A program made the position numbers and the translations under genes. Of a stretch of 64,000 bases of DNA, positions 19,374 through 31,600 are shown piece after piece. Location of the stretch: assembly GCA_024449915.1 (NCBI GenBank), contig JAMZAV010000643.1, positions 124,001 to 188,000 of the forward strand, in the 5' to 3' direction. Each line of letters opens with the position of its first letter. Positions within the stretch are counted from its first letter, which is position 1. The notes beneath the pieces were generated by a model. That model made no database searches and was not told where the DNA came from. It worked only from the letters and a program-made list of their open reading frames with translations. The stretch comes from Sweltsa coloradensis. Its lineage: Eukaryota; Arthropoda; Insecta; Plecoptera; Chloroperlidae.

Positions 19374-20308
19374 GACAATTGACGACTTGAATTGTACCCG
19401 CCTCCTGACGTCACGAGGCAACATGGCGGAATTAGTGGGTATAAATCCTCATTTCGCAAGTTGACGCCTGCTTCACGGCGCAACACTTATCACGCTCTAA
19501 CTTTATTCTATTCATTATTTGGACAATAGTTAAATGAATAATATTTAGCAAATATATCATTCTTTGTAATAGCGATTATTTCGATTTTTTTGACACAGTC
19601 GTTAGCTTGTTATAACAATGTACGCATCATTCATGTGAAAATTATCAATAACTAAAGTTTTCTCAATAATTTATTTGACAAAAAACTACTGATCGGATTT
19701 CGACAAGACCTCTTTAAAAATATGCACCAGACTTTTTAGACAAGAAATAAACTAACTTTCTAGATAGAAAGTGCACTGAACGAAACTTTGCAGCATAGAG
19801 TAATATGCAGGGTATGTGTTTTTATCTAAAATACGCACTCTTGACGTGCGGATGAGCCGTGAAAAAGTGCACGCTGCATATTACTCTATGCTGTAAATTT
19901 TCGTTCAGTGCACTTTCTATCTAGAAAGTTTGTTTATTTCTTGTCTAAACAGTCTGATGCATTTTTACAAAGAATCCTTGTCGAAATCCGATCAGTAGTT
20001 TTTTGTCAAATTAATTAATGAGAAAACTTAAGTCATTGATAATTTTCACTTGTGTGATGCGTACATTGTTATAACAAGCTAACGACTTGGTCAAAAAATC
20101 GAAATAATCGCTATTACAAGGAATGATATGTTTGCTAAATATTATTCATTTAAGTGTTGTCTAAATAATGAATAGAATAAAAGTTAGAGCGTGATAAGTG
20201 ATGCGCCGTTCAGCAGGCGCCAACTTGCGAAATAAGGATTTATACCCAATACTAGTCACGTGACCTATCGATCGTTTTAAGCTCCACCCATTTCGAGTCA
20301 TCAATTGC
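19374..20308. mobile_element. large palindromic MITE-like element
   Basis: Ends GACAATTGACGACTTGAA and its approximate inverse (to TCATCAATTGC) lead into long, well-paired arms. For example, GCACTGAACGAAA and TCTAGATAGAAAGTG occur in both orientations about the centre near 19845. Outer portions are more diverged than inner ones. No coding region. Confidence 0.7.
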
Positions 20309-22569
20309 TATCATTCAATAATAAATTAATAACAATAATAATAATTTGTATTTCTAACACAGCAGTAGGATTTCAAACGAAATGCTTTGATTAGTAGTAA
20401 CTAGTTACCATGGTTAAAATCAACTAAATCTTTTACTTGGAATTAAAATGATACATGTTAATTCTGAATTTAAAATAAATTCAAGACAATGCCTGATTTA
20501 CCAATTATAAAATTGACAACTTGAAAATATTAAAATTAATCCTAGTTAAAATAACAATATAAACTATCGGCTCTAGCTTTGATAGCCAAGTAGGCCTAGA
20601 TGTACAACAGATAAGCCTGATAGTGATCGCCAGTGCAAACATTAGACTTTGCTCTTAAGTGTTCAGACTGAGGACGTTGCTCACATTACAAGACGAGACA
20701 TTTCGATTTGGGACCTCTCAGGCCAATCCATGACTTTACTTTTAAATCAAAAGATTGTGAAAGCCCCCAAAATTGAAATAAAAGCTACTATTGTAAATTT
20801 ACTAAATAGTAGTATTTTATTGTACTTGAATCATCATCATACTAGAATTTATCCTTGATTGCTTCTGCACATTTGAGGTACTATACAGCAAGTAGACTAT
20901 TATAAATTAAGACAATATTATGTTCATTTCTAATGTAGACTTAAGCCCTCCCTGCAAATTATGTTACCAATATTTTTAACACAATGTTAAGTTTTGTCCT
21001 ATTTATTATTTTGTTAGTACCTACATAGCCTTTAAACTTACCTTGTTGTCAAGACATGTACAAACAGAGAAAGGTTTTTTAAGTATTAGGTTAGGAACCG
21101 TAGCCTATCTGTAAGTTTGGTGATTTACCAAAATGTGTCTTTGGTGCATTTTTATAAAATCATTCATTGTACAAATAGATTGCAGATATTTTTGTATATA
21201 TACATTTGGGTTAGAAATGGCTTTATGGATGAAATATATTATTATTTAAATTTGTTCTTGAAACTGCTACTTCATAAACCTGTATTTTGATATCCTTGAA
21301 TAGAATGTACCTAACCGAAATGCCCCATAGAGTTAAATGGTCTACACTCTACACTACAATGTGTTAACCATATCTATGCTGAACATTGATCTAAAACTAA
21401 TTTGCACTAATTATGGTTTTGTTGTGTCACTCATACTCATAATAAAAATAACGACTTCTTAAGTTTGCCATAATTATTCTTTAAGAACGTATCGTCGTAT
21501 TCACCATCTCAATAAATTTGATTGTGGTGTTCACATTTACCCTGTTTCTTGCTATTTTGACCACTCAATTTTAGAATGTACTATATGGAAAATTTACTAC
21601 CTACCTAGTATGTCACTTTATACTACCGTTTTAAAAAATAGCTGTGTAGTGTATGTAACGGCCACACTCTACTTTCTAATTAGATTTCTGAAACATACCT
21701 GGGATCTATATTCATACATAGGACATAGTACTGAAGGTCTACCAGTGTAACAAAATATGAAACACTTGATTTTTATGGCCCAAATCTACAATTTAAAAGG
21801 AGTGGAAAAACGTATCACAAAATCCATTATTTATTATTGGTTGTGTTGAAATTTTTGTCGGTATGTGATGGCCTAAAATGAATACCAGTAAGCTCTACTC
21901 TACTGTTGTCAATAATGACCTAAATGTAGCCTATGTGTACACTGTACACCTTGGGCGAGAAGTAAATCAATGGCTGAGCGTAGTAGATGCCTACTACTTG
22001 ACACCGGGTATATCCTTGATTTACTTATGGTTGATGATGTAGGCTTACTGCTGTACATGCCATATGTAGGGATGAAACAGGTTATTTTCAGAATCACTAG
22101 AGCTATCTTTACCGTGCCGTTCAGCCTTGCTAATGTGGCCAGAGTCACAGCCAACCAAAATTTATTTGTACTAACTACCTACTAATTGACAACAGGTGTT
22201 CACAACAGGTTACTCCATTCAATGGAAATATCAACTATCAAACTGGGCTGCGAGATTCTTGTGATAGGGGAAGATGTAACATTTTATCTTCAAATTGCAT
22301 CTTGGATATTACCGGTATTTTCATGTGACCAGCATACAAAACAACAACTTGCAGTGTCGTTGGTAGTATTGGGGTCATTACAAAATAATTGGTATTCATT
22401 ATTCTACAGGTATGCCAACCACCGATCAAGTTGCGTGTAAAAAAAATATATATATTTCTAAATCTATGTTCAGAGTGCTTGTTTTGAGACCTCTTGCTCT
22501 TTTCTGGGCAATTGTTTAGTATTTCTTGCAGAGCAAAGACCATGGCTCATGGGTTACATTTGTCTGACT

Positions 22570-23677
22570 AGCTATAGGTAGGGACCCTGAAATTTTGTGA
22601 ATGGCTTTTTTTACTAAATGATGCTAAATATGACTGTTTTATTATTTAGGTAGCGAAATAAGGCAATAATCACGTTTTTCTGCTAAATTAGAGCATAGTT
22701 GGGAACTTTTCACAGATATTCTGTAAGTTTTAGCTCCAAAATATGCAATTATTTGACAATTGGGCATTGAAATCAACATTTCTGTTTTAACGTAGGCCTA
22801 TTAGTTGGCACCATGACAGTTGAAAATATTATTATCGAACACGCCTAGTTAATTCCAATTAAGTTAACTTTATATGGCCTTTTAATATTTGTTAAGGCTA
22901 TTCCACCGCGTTTTTCTATTTTCCAAAATATGCTACTAAGTTAAAATATAGTGAATGGCTTTAAAACATGGCTATTTTAGAAAATCAAAAATATTTTTCC
23001 AAATTTTTCTGATCCGGTACACGGCCAATTAGCCACCTCAAAATAATTTCAAACTTCAATTCGCCAGGGCACACCATTCAACGTAGGGTGTTGTGCTTTT
23101 GTGACATTAATTTTTAACTGTTTTCTATGGACTGACTGAGAGAAAACAGATTTATTTTAACAATTGTCTTTCCAGCAAATTTTTTCGTTTGGCGGTATTT
23201 TTACCGATTTGTACCGCCAAACGAAAAAATTCGCAGGAAAGACAATTGTTAAAATAAATCTGTTTTCTCTCAGTCAGTCCAAAGAAAAACAGTTGAAAAT
23301 TAATGTCACAAAAGCACAACACCCTACGTTGAATGGTGTGCCCTGGCGAATTGAAGTTTGAAATTATTTGAGGTGGCTATATTGGCCGTATACCGGATCA
23401 GAAAAATTTGGAAAAAAATATTTTTGATTTTCTAAAATAGCCATGTTTCAAAGCCATTCACTATATTTTGACTTAGTAGCATATTTTGGAAAATAGAAAA
23501 ACGCGGTGGAATAGCCTTAATGTGTAATACAAGTTCATTTCCCTGAATGGTAATGACTGCAGTGCTGACGGAATGATGTCTTTACCTTGAGTTTATAGCC
23601 TATACTGAAATTGAGGACTTTTTATAATGAAATGAGAACTTTTTATTTGCCATTTCTCAGGGTCCCTAGCTATAGGT
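22570..23677. mobile_element. DNA transposon with 10-bp target duplications and internal palindrome
   Basis: Identical AGCTATAGGT decamers (22570-22579 and 23668-23677) flank inverted ends AGGGACCCTGA (22580) and TCAGGGTCCCT (to 23667). Inside, 22892-23520 is a long palindrome starting TTAAGGCTATTCCACCGCG and ending with its inverse, centred on GGCGGTA..TACCGCC. The palindrome may be part of the element or a later insertion. A 9-10-bp duplication is typical of MULE-type elements. The class is inferred and no transposase is present. Confidence 0.7.
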
Positions 23678-25500
23678 CTACATGCACATACAAACATTCA
23701 TGCTACAGAGCAAACTCTTGTTAATTCAAACTCAGTTGATTAAAATTTCTGCTTTTGAAAATAGTGAATAAAGAAAGTTCTTAGTGCCTACAGCTGCTAT
23801 AGGCCTACGGAGGTATAATAATAATAATAATAATAATAATATTAATAATATTATGCTACTTAATAAATCAAATATTTTGTGAGTCATTTTGCTGTTTGTT
23901 TTATTTACACAGAACGTTTCAATACGACTGACGGCAAAATGACTCGCAAAACATTGGGCTGTGAAAGCATCAAGCATGAAATAATATTACTAGTACTAAT
24001 ACTATAATATCTCTTTAGAGACTAAGCGCTAGTTGTCCATATATTAAGTAGTGATGTTTCAATACACCACATAATATAATATATAGAGCAAAAACAAAAC
24101 TAAAACTATTTAACATAATAGCTGAAAGGCACACTATGATGTAGGAATTATGTGTTGTACAGGGATCAGTGTTAAATTTCTTTGACGTAGGGTCTAGTAA
24201 TTCAAATTTGTGCATTTCCAACTGGATTTTTAGGGTCGGCTCCCTATGAGTTTGAATTTTAAAAGGAGCACTATAGGCCTGCCTTACCTAGGCTCTACTT
24301 TACTTGGATTGGAAAGAATTTGCAGGTTGGTAAACAATATTAAACATAAAATCACAAAACAGCCAAAAGGGCTAGGTGGGTATGACAACAGTGAACACAT
24401 TCACACTAGCTCTGAACCTTGTCTCTCCTACGGTGATGATCAAAAGGTACGTATGCGAGGCATAGGCATAGGCTATAGGTATGCTGGTACAGTAACAAAA
24501 TAGGTCTCCGTCTTTGGAAATATGTAGCTACTGTAACGTAACAATGTGGAAAGAGAGTGAACAGTAACACCTTTAGGTTCACAGAAGAAGAATTTGGATA
24601 GATGCTTTTTCAAGGTGGTGGTATATAGTGTAAGCCCCTACATGCAATTTAGGGGCATATAATGCTGGAGGAATATTTTGGATAAAATTCTTGTGTTTAT
24701 TATTTATATCAGAGGAAGCCTATGTGTGGGAAAAAGATGAGAGGATGTCGGTTGGTTGTGTATCTTTGTTTGTGTTAGTGCACCTATGCCCATCCCCTAG
24801 GGCTAGGCCTACCTATTTATGTCATCCACATAAATAAAAGTACAATAATTAAGCAATATTACTTATACCTCCAAAATGTCTAATAAAACAGTCTAAGTTA
24901 CGCCTCGGGCCAAAGCAGTTATTCTTAATTCTACAGGTAGGCCCCTAGGTGGGGGTCTCGAAATTGACCGCGGGGTCTCCTAGCTAGGTGCACGCGAGCA
25001 ACAAAGTTTTGACTTAGCCTTTCCATTTGTTCGTTTCGAAGTTCAAACATTTTGAAATCACTATGGTATGGTCGTCTTAATACTAGACTGCCCGATGCCT
25101 TGGCCCTCCCCTAACCTTGTTTAATTATTATAATTCGATTCAACTCTAGGTTATGCAAACTGACAAGTGACAATACCGCGGTGACAATGACAAGTGACAA
25201 CAAGTGAGCAACCACTTCTCACTTCTGTGAATGTGTTATTTTCTTTTATTAGATAAAATAAGGAATCATTCATTGAAACAAATTTATACAAATTTAACAC
25301 CTTTGCACGTCATAAGAAGTATTGCCCCAAGACCTTTACTTCTTAAATTCGAAATAGGTAAAACGAACGTTCCCGCATCCTAGTTTAAAAGTGACGTTTG
25401 GAACACTTCCAAAACTTGACACCTCTCTACGCCAGCGCATTCTATTGTCGACCGGTCGATTTTAACACTTGCGATATATCGATTAGTTGCGCGGCACAGC

Positions 25501-25596
25501 CTACATCCATTCATTCACCTTGAGCGAGATCGGTCCTTCCTTTTCGCATTGATGCTGTGAGTTAATTATTTCGTGTGTGAGAATAGTGCAAGAAAT
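25501..25596 (+). promoter_or_regulatory. 5' UTR / probable promoter-proximal region of ELOVL locus 2
   Basis: The region just upstream of the ATG includes a two-codon upstream ORF (ATG CTG TGA, 25552-25560). No TATA box is obvious, and the transcription start cannot be placed from sequence alone. Confidence 0.4.
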
Positions 25597-25663
25597 ATGT
25601 TTTCTTCGTTGGCAGTTGATCAAACAGTGATATTTCTTCAGAAAACGTTGCTAGGAGAGCCAG
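25597..25663 (+). CDS. ELOVL: ELOVL locus 2 exon 1 (start)
   Basis: ATG at 25597 is the first ATG in frame and follows a short UTR. It encodes [20 protein letters not shown] then EP, and donor GTAACA at 25664 leaves phase 1 (Gly split to GAT/Asp with exon 2). Confidence 0.8.
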
Positions 25664-28600
25664 GTAACAACACAATTTAAATTTTCCTAGCACCCACTCG
25701 CCCATCACAAGGTTTTTGTCCGCTGGCCGCCGTGTTTTTTTCTAGACCTAGGTCTGCTAGCCGTGTCCCCCGGCGGCAACTGCATTCCTCAGTCAAGGCC
25801 TAGGCCAAGCCCGGTCCATAGCGACTTTAAATTAATTGTTATGTACGCTTAGCCCTTCGAAAATATCTTCCCATGCTAAGCCCATGTCTAGGCAGGCTTC
25901 CCAACGAGATTTGTAACGGTTTGCCCGCCTTACGCCTAGCGTAGGCCTAGAGCTGTCGTCTGCTAGGCCTAGGCTAGGCGAGCCCTAGTTGGTCGTTGAT
26001 GCCGAAAGACTCCGCCTTTGACAGTGACAGCTGTTCCGTGTTTACCGATCATCACCTGTTACAGAAATACCGATCTACATGTTGTTTTTTCATGACCCTC
26101 GCACTCGCAGGAGCATGTTAATTATTTGTATCGCACGTGACATTAGAAATTAATGTTATGAAACATTACATTTTCAGATCTTCGAGTGTCAGAATGGTTT
26201 TTGTTGAAATCACCACTGCCAATAATGGTTCTCCTGCTTTTGTATTTCACGATAATTTTCTTTGGAAGATTGTTAATGAAGTCACGCAAGCCATTCAGCT
26301 TGAGATGGATATTGGTCATTTATAATGCTTTCCAAATACTCCTAGCAAGTTACGTGTTCAAAGAGGTGGGTGTGAAATTAGTTACGTATCGTGTTTAACT
26401 CTAGAGTTTTGTCGTTGCTTTATTGATCCTGTTTTGAAAATGCTCCTGGCTTATATGTTGTTTACAGTAGGCTAGTTTTATGGGGTGTGTTGTAGTTTGA
26501 GGGTTGGCAAGGCCGTTGACCCCTCGAAACGACAGTGTTTTTATAACGGTAACTAGGCCTACGCCCCCTTCCCTGCCAACCCCAACGAAATAGTTTTCGT
26601 CACTGCCAGTAGCGTAGGGCCTATGCGTATTATGTAACTAGCCCTGTTTTTTTTTTTTTTTTTTTTTTTTGAGGATGTGGCCGGGGGCGGACATTGTCCA
26701 TGATTATGAAATAGTTTGTTTCTGGAAAAGTAGGCTATGCATCCTGGTTCAAAGGGGGTCTGGGGCGCATGGGCCCAGATGATTTTTTATTTTGAACATT
26801 GCAAATGTTGGTATTTCACTACCGGCACTAGGTTTAAGCGTGGTTTCAGTAATTTACAAAATTGTGAAGATTGTCAGTTTACAAAACCTTTCCACCAAAT
26901 TATGCCCCCCCCCCCCCCCAATTCCCATAGTTACGCCATTGGTCAGTGGTCACTGCCACTATTTTAGTTTAACCTCCTAGCTGTAGGCTACATAGCAATA
27001 GCATGTCATGAAGCGTAAGCCACAAGTTTTTTCTCTAGTTATTGTAGCCCAGACCTTCACACTGAAACGAACGGTGATGTAATTTTTGCCCGGTCTAGTG
27101 CTCGCGGTCAAGACTAGCTAGGCTGGTAGGTAGGCGTGTCCTCTGGTTTCCAGGCTTGAATCATGTCCACCACGTGAAGTACACAAGACTAGCTAGGCTG
27201 GTAGGTAGGCGTGTCCTCTGGTTTCCAGGCTTGAATCCTACCCACCACGTGATTCTAGAGTTGTTCCGGATCAGCCTTGTTGATTGTGGTGCTGTCCGCG
27301 GGTGGAATCGTGTCCAGCTTGATTGATCCGGTGTTTCCATGCCGGTCTCTAGTTGGTCATTGTTCGCTCGTCGATTGTGGTCGCGCGCGCGCCTACAGCA
27401 TTGGCTTGGTTGGCTTTAAATTTAATGTCCCCCACTGAAAATCAGTTCTGTGACTGATCTGAGTGGGTTTATATACGAAATTATTTATTTATTTATATTT
27501 AAGCAGGCCTAAATACCGCCCCACTCAGAATATAACGTTCACGATCCGTTGGCTACTAAGTTTTTCCCGGTGTGACCCTAGATCGTAACTATCTAGCCTA
27601 CATATTAGATTATTACGAAGGGAATGTCCAAAGTCTGTGTAAGGACGCAATCCCATGAAACAAACGTTTAGAAAAACTGTAATTCAGGATTGCCGGTGGC
27701 GGGGTTCGATACTGTGACCTACCGAGTCAGAGTACGCCCACCTCCGTCGGTAAATTTATTTATTTATTAATAATAAGTATAGGCCTAAGTCTTCGCACTT
27801 ACAATTATTACTGGTGCGAAGACGTCTAGTGCAGAGTGCCCCAAATAGCGTGGACTCTCTTTAGCTCATCCCATAGTAGGCCTAATATGAGCAACAAACA
27901 GTTGACTAAGTAAATACCTACTACTAGGAAAACGCTTAAGTCCCGCCGCGTTGTTGGATGAGCGTAATTGGTGCATTGAGCTGCCATGTGTTACGCGGAT
28001 TTTCTGTTGTTCTGTGCAAAAATCATTACTTAGTCGAAGATTTTTTTAAAAATTAAATAAAACTAAATAAAAATTAATTTAATTTTTTTAATTCATCGTA
28101 ATTTTAAAAAAATTAAAAAAATCGTAAAATTGTAATTTTCATAAGAAATAATTATTCGATTGCGCTCAAATTTAACACGAGTACATTAATTCATAAAATA
28201 AAGGTTCTGTGAAAAAATCATTACAATAGGATAAAGCATGTAGGAAGTCAAAGAATTGTTTTAAAAAAGAAAAAAAAAACGTAAAATTTCGATTGTCATA
28301 GGAAATAATTTTTTGATTACGCTCAAATTTCACACGAATATCTAAAATTTATAAAATTAAGGTTCTGTGAAAAAAACATTACAATCGGATAAAGCATGTA
28401 GGTGTTAGAGGTCGAAGAAATTTTTTTTTTAAAACGAAAAAAATCGTAAAATTGCGTTTTTTATGAGAAAAAATTTCCCGATTGCGCTCAAAACGTAGCA
28501 GTTCTAAGTTCAGGATTTCGAAGACCTCCATAAAATTTCATCGCAATCGGAGTATCGGTTTAGCCGGAATCTTGTTAACAGACACACAAAAATACAAAAA

Positions 28601-31600
28601 AAGAAAGAAAGAAAAAAAAAAAAAAAAACATTCCGGATTTTTTTCTCCAGTGTAGTGAAATGGAATCTTCGCTTCGCTCATCCAAATACTATATATACTA
28701 TATGGTAACAAAAACTTGAAGAAGTTAATTTACGAAACAGGTAAACAGAAAGAAAATGTTGACATTCTATTGATTGACAAAGAATGGAAAAGTACAGATA
28801 AACTAGTAAGAACAGAATAATGCCCTCGAAATAGATATATAGGCCTACATAAATATATACAAACAAATAAATAACAAGTTGTGCATCAAGGATGTGTGGG
28901 GAAAGGGGTTTTCGTGAGAATTTTACTGGAGATGTAAAGAGTTGGCGGAGGTGGTGAGTGGGGGAGTTGATAATGCGGGAGACAAGGACAGTGTGAAGAT
29001 CTTGTAGGCGGTGACGAGGTAGCGCGATGTAAATGATTTAAGAATGCTCTGAGATGCAATGAGTGGTGATATAGATGAGGATGAAATATAATTTATGCTG
29101 TCATGATACAGGTGGGATTCCAACCCAGGTTCCTCGGTTGGACCTGAGCCTCAACTGTTTGATACACCGCAGTTGGTCTACATCTAGTATACTATTGGCT
29201 TGCTGCGTCGTACGCGCAACGCAGCAACTAAAGCAAACTAAAGAGCCGACACTATACGATTCTCAACTAAAAAGGTCGTTACCGATTTCATCCATGTAAT
29301 TGACTTATTTATTCACTATTATTGGATGAGCGAAGCGAAAACTTCAATTTCACTGACCCCCAAAAAATTTAGCTCGGGTGTTTTTTTTTTTTTTTTTGTT
29401 TGTTTTTTTTTTCTGTCTGTTTGTTAACTCTCTACCAGGCAAACGGCATATCCGATCTTGATGAAAATTTGACAGGACCTTCGAAATCTCTGAACTTAGA
29501 GGTGTATTGTTTTTGGGTACAATCGAAGAAATATTTCTCATGAATATCGTACTTTTACGATTTTTTTCGATTTTTAGTGCGATATTTTCGTGACATTTGG
29601 GCCAATTCTGACCAAACGGGTAGGGCTACAACGTTCATATTTCACATGGACATTAAGGTAATGGTAATGTACTAGGAAAACGCTAAAGTCCCGCCGCGTT
29701 GATGGATGAGCTTTTTAAAGGTTTTAGTTTGCGTGGGATATCTTTACTTTTGCAAGTTCTTTGTTTTGCTGCCTACGCAATACGCATTGTAGCTGATTGT
29801 TGTCAAGTTTCTTTTGTTACCTGTCAATTGGTATTATTTTCCGTAAAAAACTTATATTAAAAGTTGGCTAACTATTTAAACTTTTTCTTTTAAAAGGTAC
29901 TACATCACCATAACCCTAATGTCCATGTATAATATGAACGTTGTAGCCCCACCAGTTTGGTCAGAATCGGCCCAAATGGCACGAAAATATCGCACAAAAA
30001 ATAAAAAAACTCGTATTAAAACCTTTATTTCTATAGATTCTGGCTAACTTTTTCAACTTTTTCTTTCAAAAGGTACTACATCACCATAACCTTAATATCC
30101 ATGTATAATATGAACGTTGTAGCCCCACCCGTTTGGTCAGAATTAACCCAAATGTCACGAAAATATCGCACTAAAAATCGAAAAAAATCGTAAAAGTTAC
30201 GATATTCATGAGAAATATTTCTTCGATTGTTCCCAAAAACAATACACCTCTAAGTTCAGAGATTTCGAAGGTCCCCTCCAATTTTCATCAAGATCGGATG
30301 CCGTTTGCCTGGTAGAGAGCGAACAAACAGACAAAAAAACAAACAAAAAAAACAAACAAAAAAAAACACCCGAGCTAAATTTTTTGGGGGTCAGTGAAAT
30401 TGAAGTCTTCGCTTCGCTCATCCAATTACCCTTTGAAAGAAAAAGTTGAAAAAGTTAGCCAGAATCCATAGAAATAAAGCTTTTAATATAAGATTTTTAA
30501 TTTTTTGTGCGATATTTTCGTGCCATTTGGGCCAATTCTGACCAAACGGGTGGGGCTACAACGTTCATATTATACATGGACATTAAGGTTATAGTGATGT
30601 AGTACATTTTGAAAGAAAAAGTTGAAAAAGTTAGCCAGAATCCATAGAAATAAAGCTTTTAATATAAGTTTTTTTCGGTAAATAATACCAATTGACAGGT
30701 AACAAAAGAAACTTGACAACAATCACCTTCAATGCGTAGGCAGCCAAACAAAGCACTTGCAAAAATAAAGATATCTCACGCAAACTAAAAATTTTAAAAA
30801 GCTCATCCATAGCGCCTACCCGCCCACGCGTAGGCCTATAACATCAGGCCCATCCACTCAAGCCCAGGTCGACGGATGCTATAATTTATTGCGCCCTCGG
30901 TGCCTATGCGCGTAATTGAAAATATTTTCTTCAAGTCGATCAGCTCATTGAAATGCAAGTGCTGCCTCTTCAGAACCTCTCTGTAAAATATGCACCCCTC
31001 TAGTCACCCCGTTACCGACGCTTTTAACCATCAACTTTTTGTGTGGTGGACTGGTGACTTTTTAAAGGCGGTAAAGGGAGTTAAAAAAAATGTACGTAGG
31101 CCTACTGTCAAATTCACCCTGAACATCAAGGGTGTAATTTTGTCACTTGGTTTGGTCGAGCCCCAGTCGGGGTGACCACGCAGACGTCCGTGTTTTACCA
31201 GGACAGTCCTGGTTGTCACATACCTGCCCCGGTGTCCCTCGGTCGGGGACCTATCCCCCTTTCCTTGACGACCTCCCTGACTAGGACAGTCCTGGTTGTC
31301 ACATACCTGCCCCGGTGTCCCTCGGTCGGGGACCTATCCCCCTTTCCTTGACGACCTCCCTGACTAGGACAGTCCTGGTTGTCACATACCTGCCCCGGTG
31401 TCCCTCGGTCGGGGACCTGTCCCCCTTTCCTTGACGACCTCCCTGACTAGGACAGTCCTGGTTGTCACATACCTGCCCCGGTGTCCCTCGGTCGGGGGCC
31501 TGTCCCCCTTTCCTTGACGACCTCCCTGACCAGGACAGTCCTGGTTGTCACATACCTGCCCCGGTGTCCCTCGGTCGGGGACCTATCCCCCTTTCCTTGA

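Larger units (their letters stand above)
11776..25500. other. 3' flank of locus 1 and intergenic DNA before locus 2
   Basis: This is about 13.7 kb without a recognisable coding exon. Four long palindromes, two tRNA-like sequences, a short hairpin, ATT/AGT microsatellites and one element with 10-bp target duplications are listed separately. I see nothing I can name in 11.8-13.4, 14.2-18.1, 20.3-22.5 and 23.7-25.4 kb. Part of the first few kb may be 3' UTR of locus 1. Confidence 0.6.
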
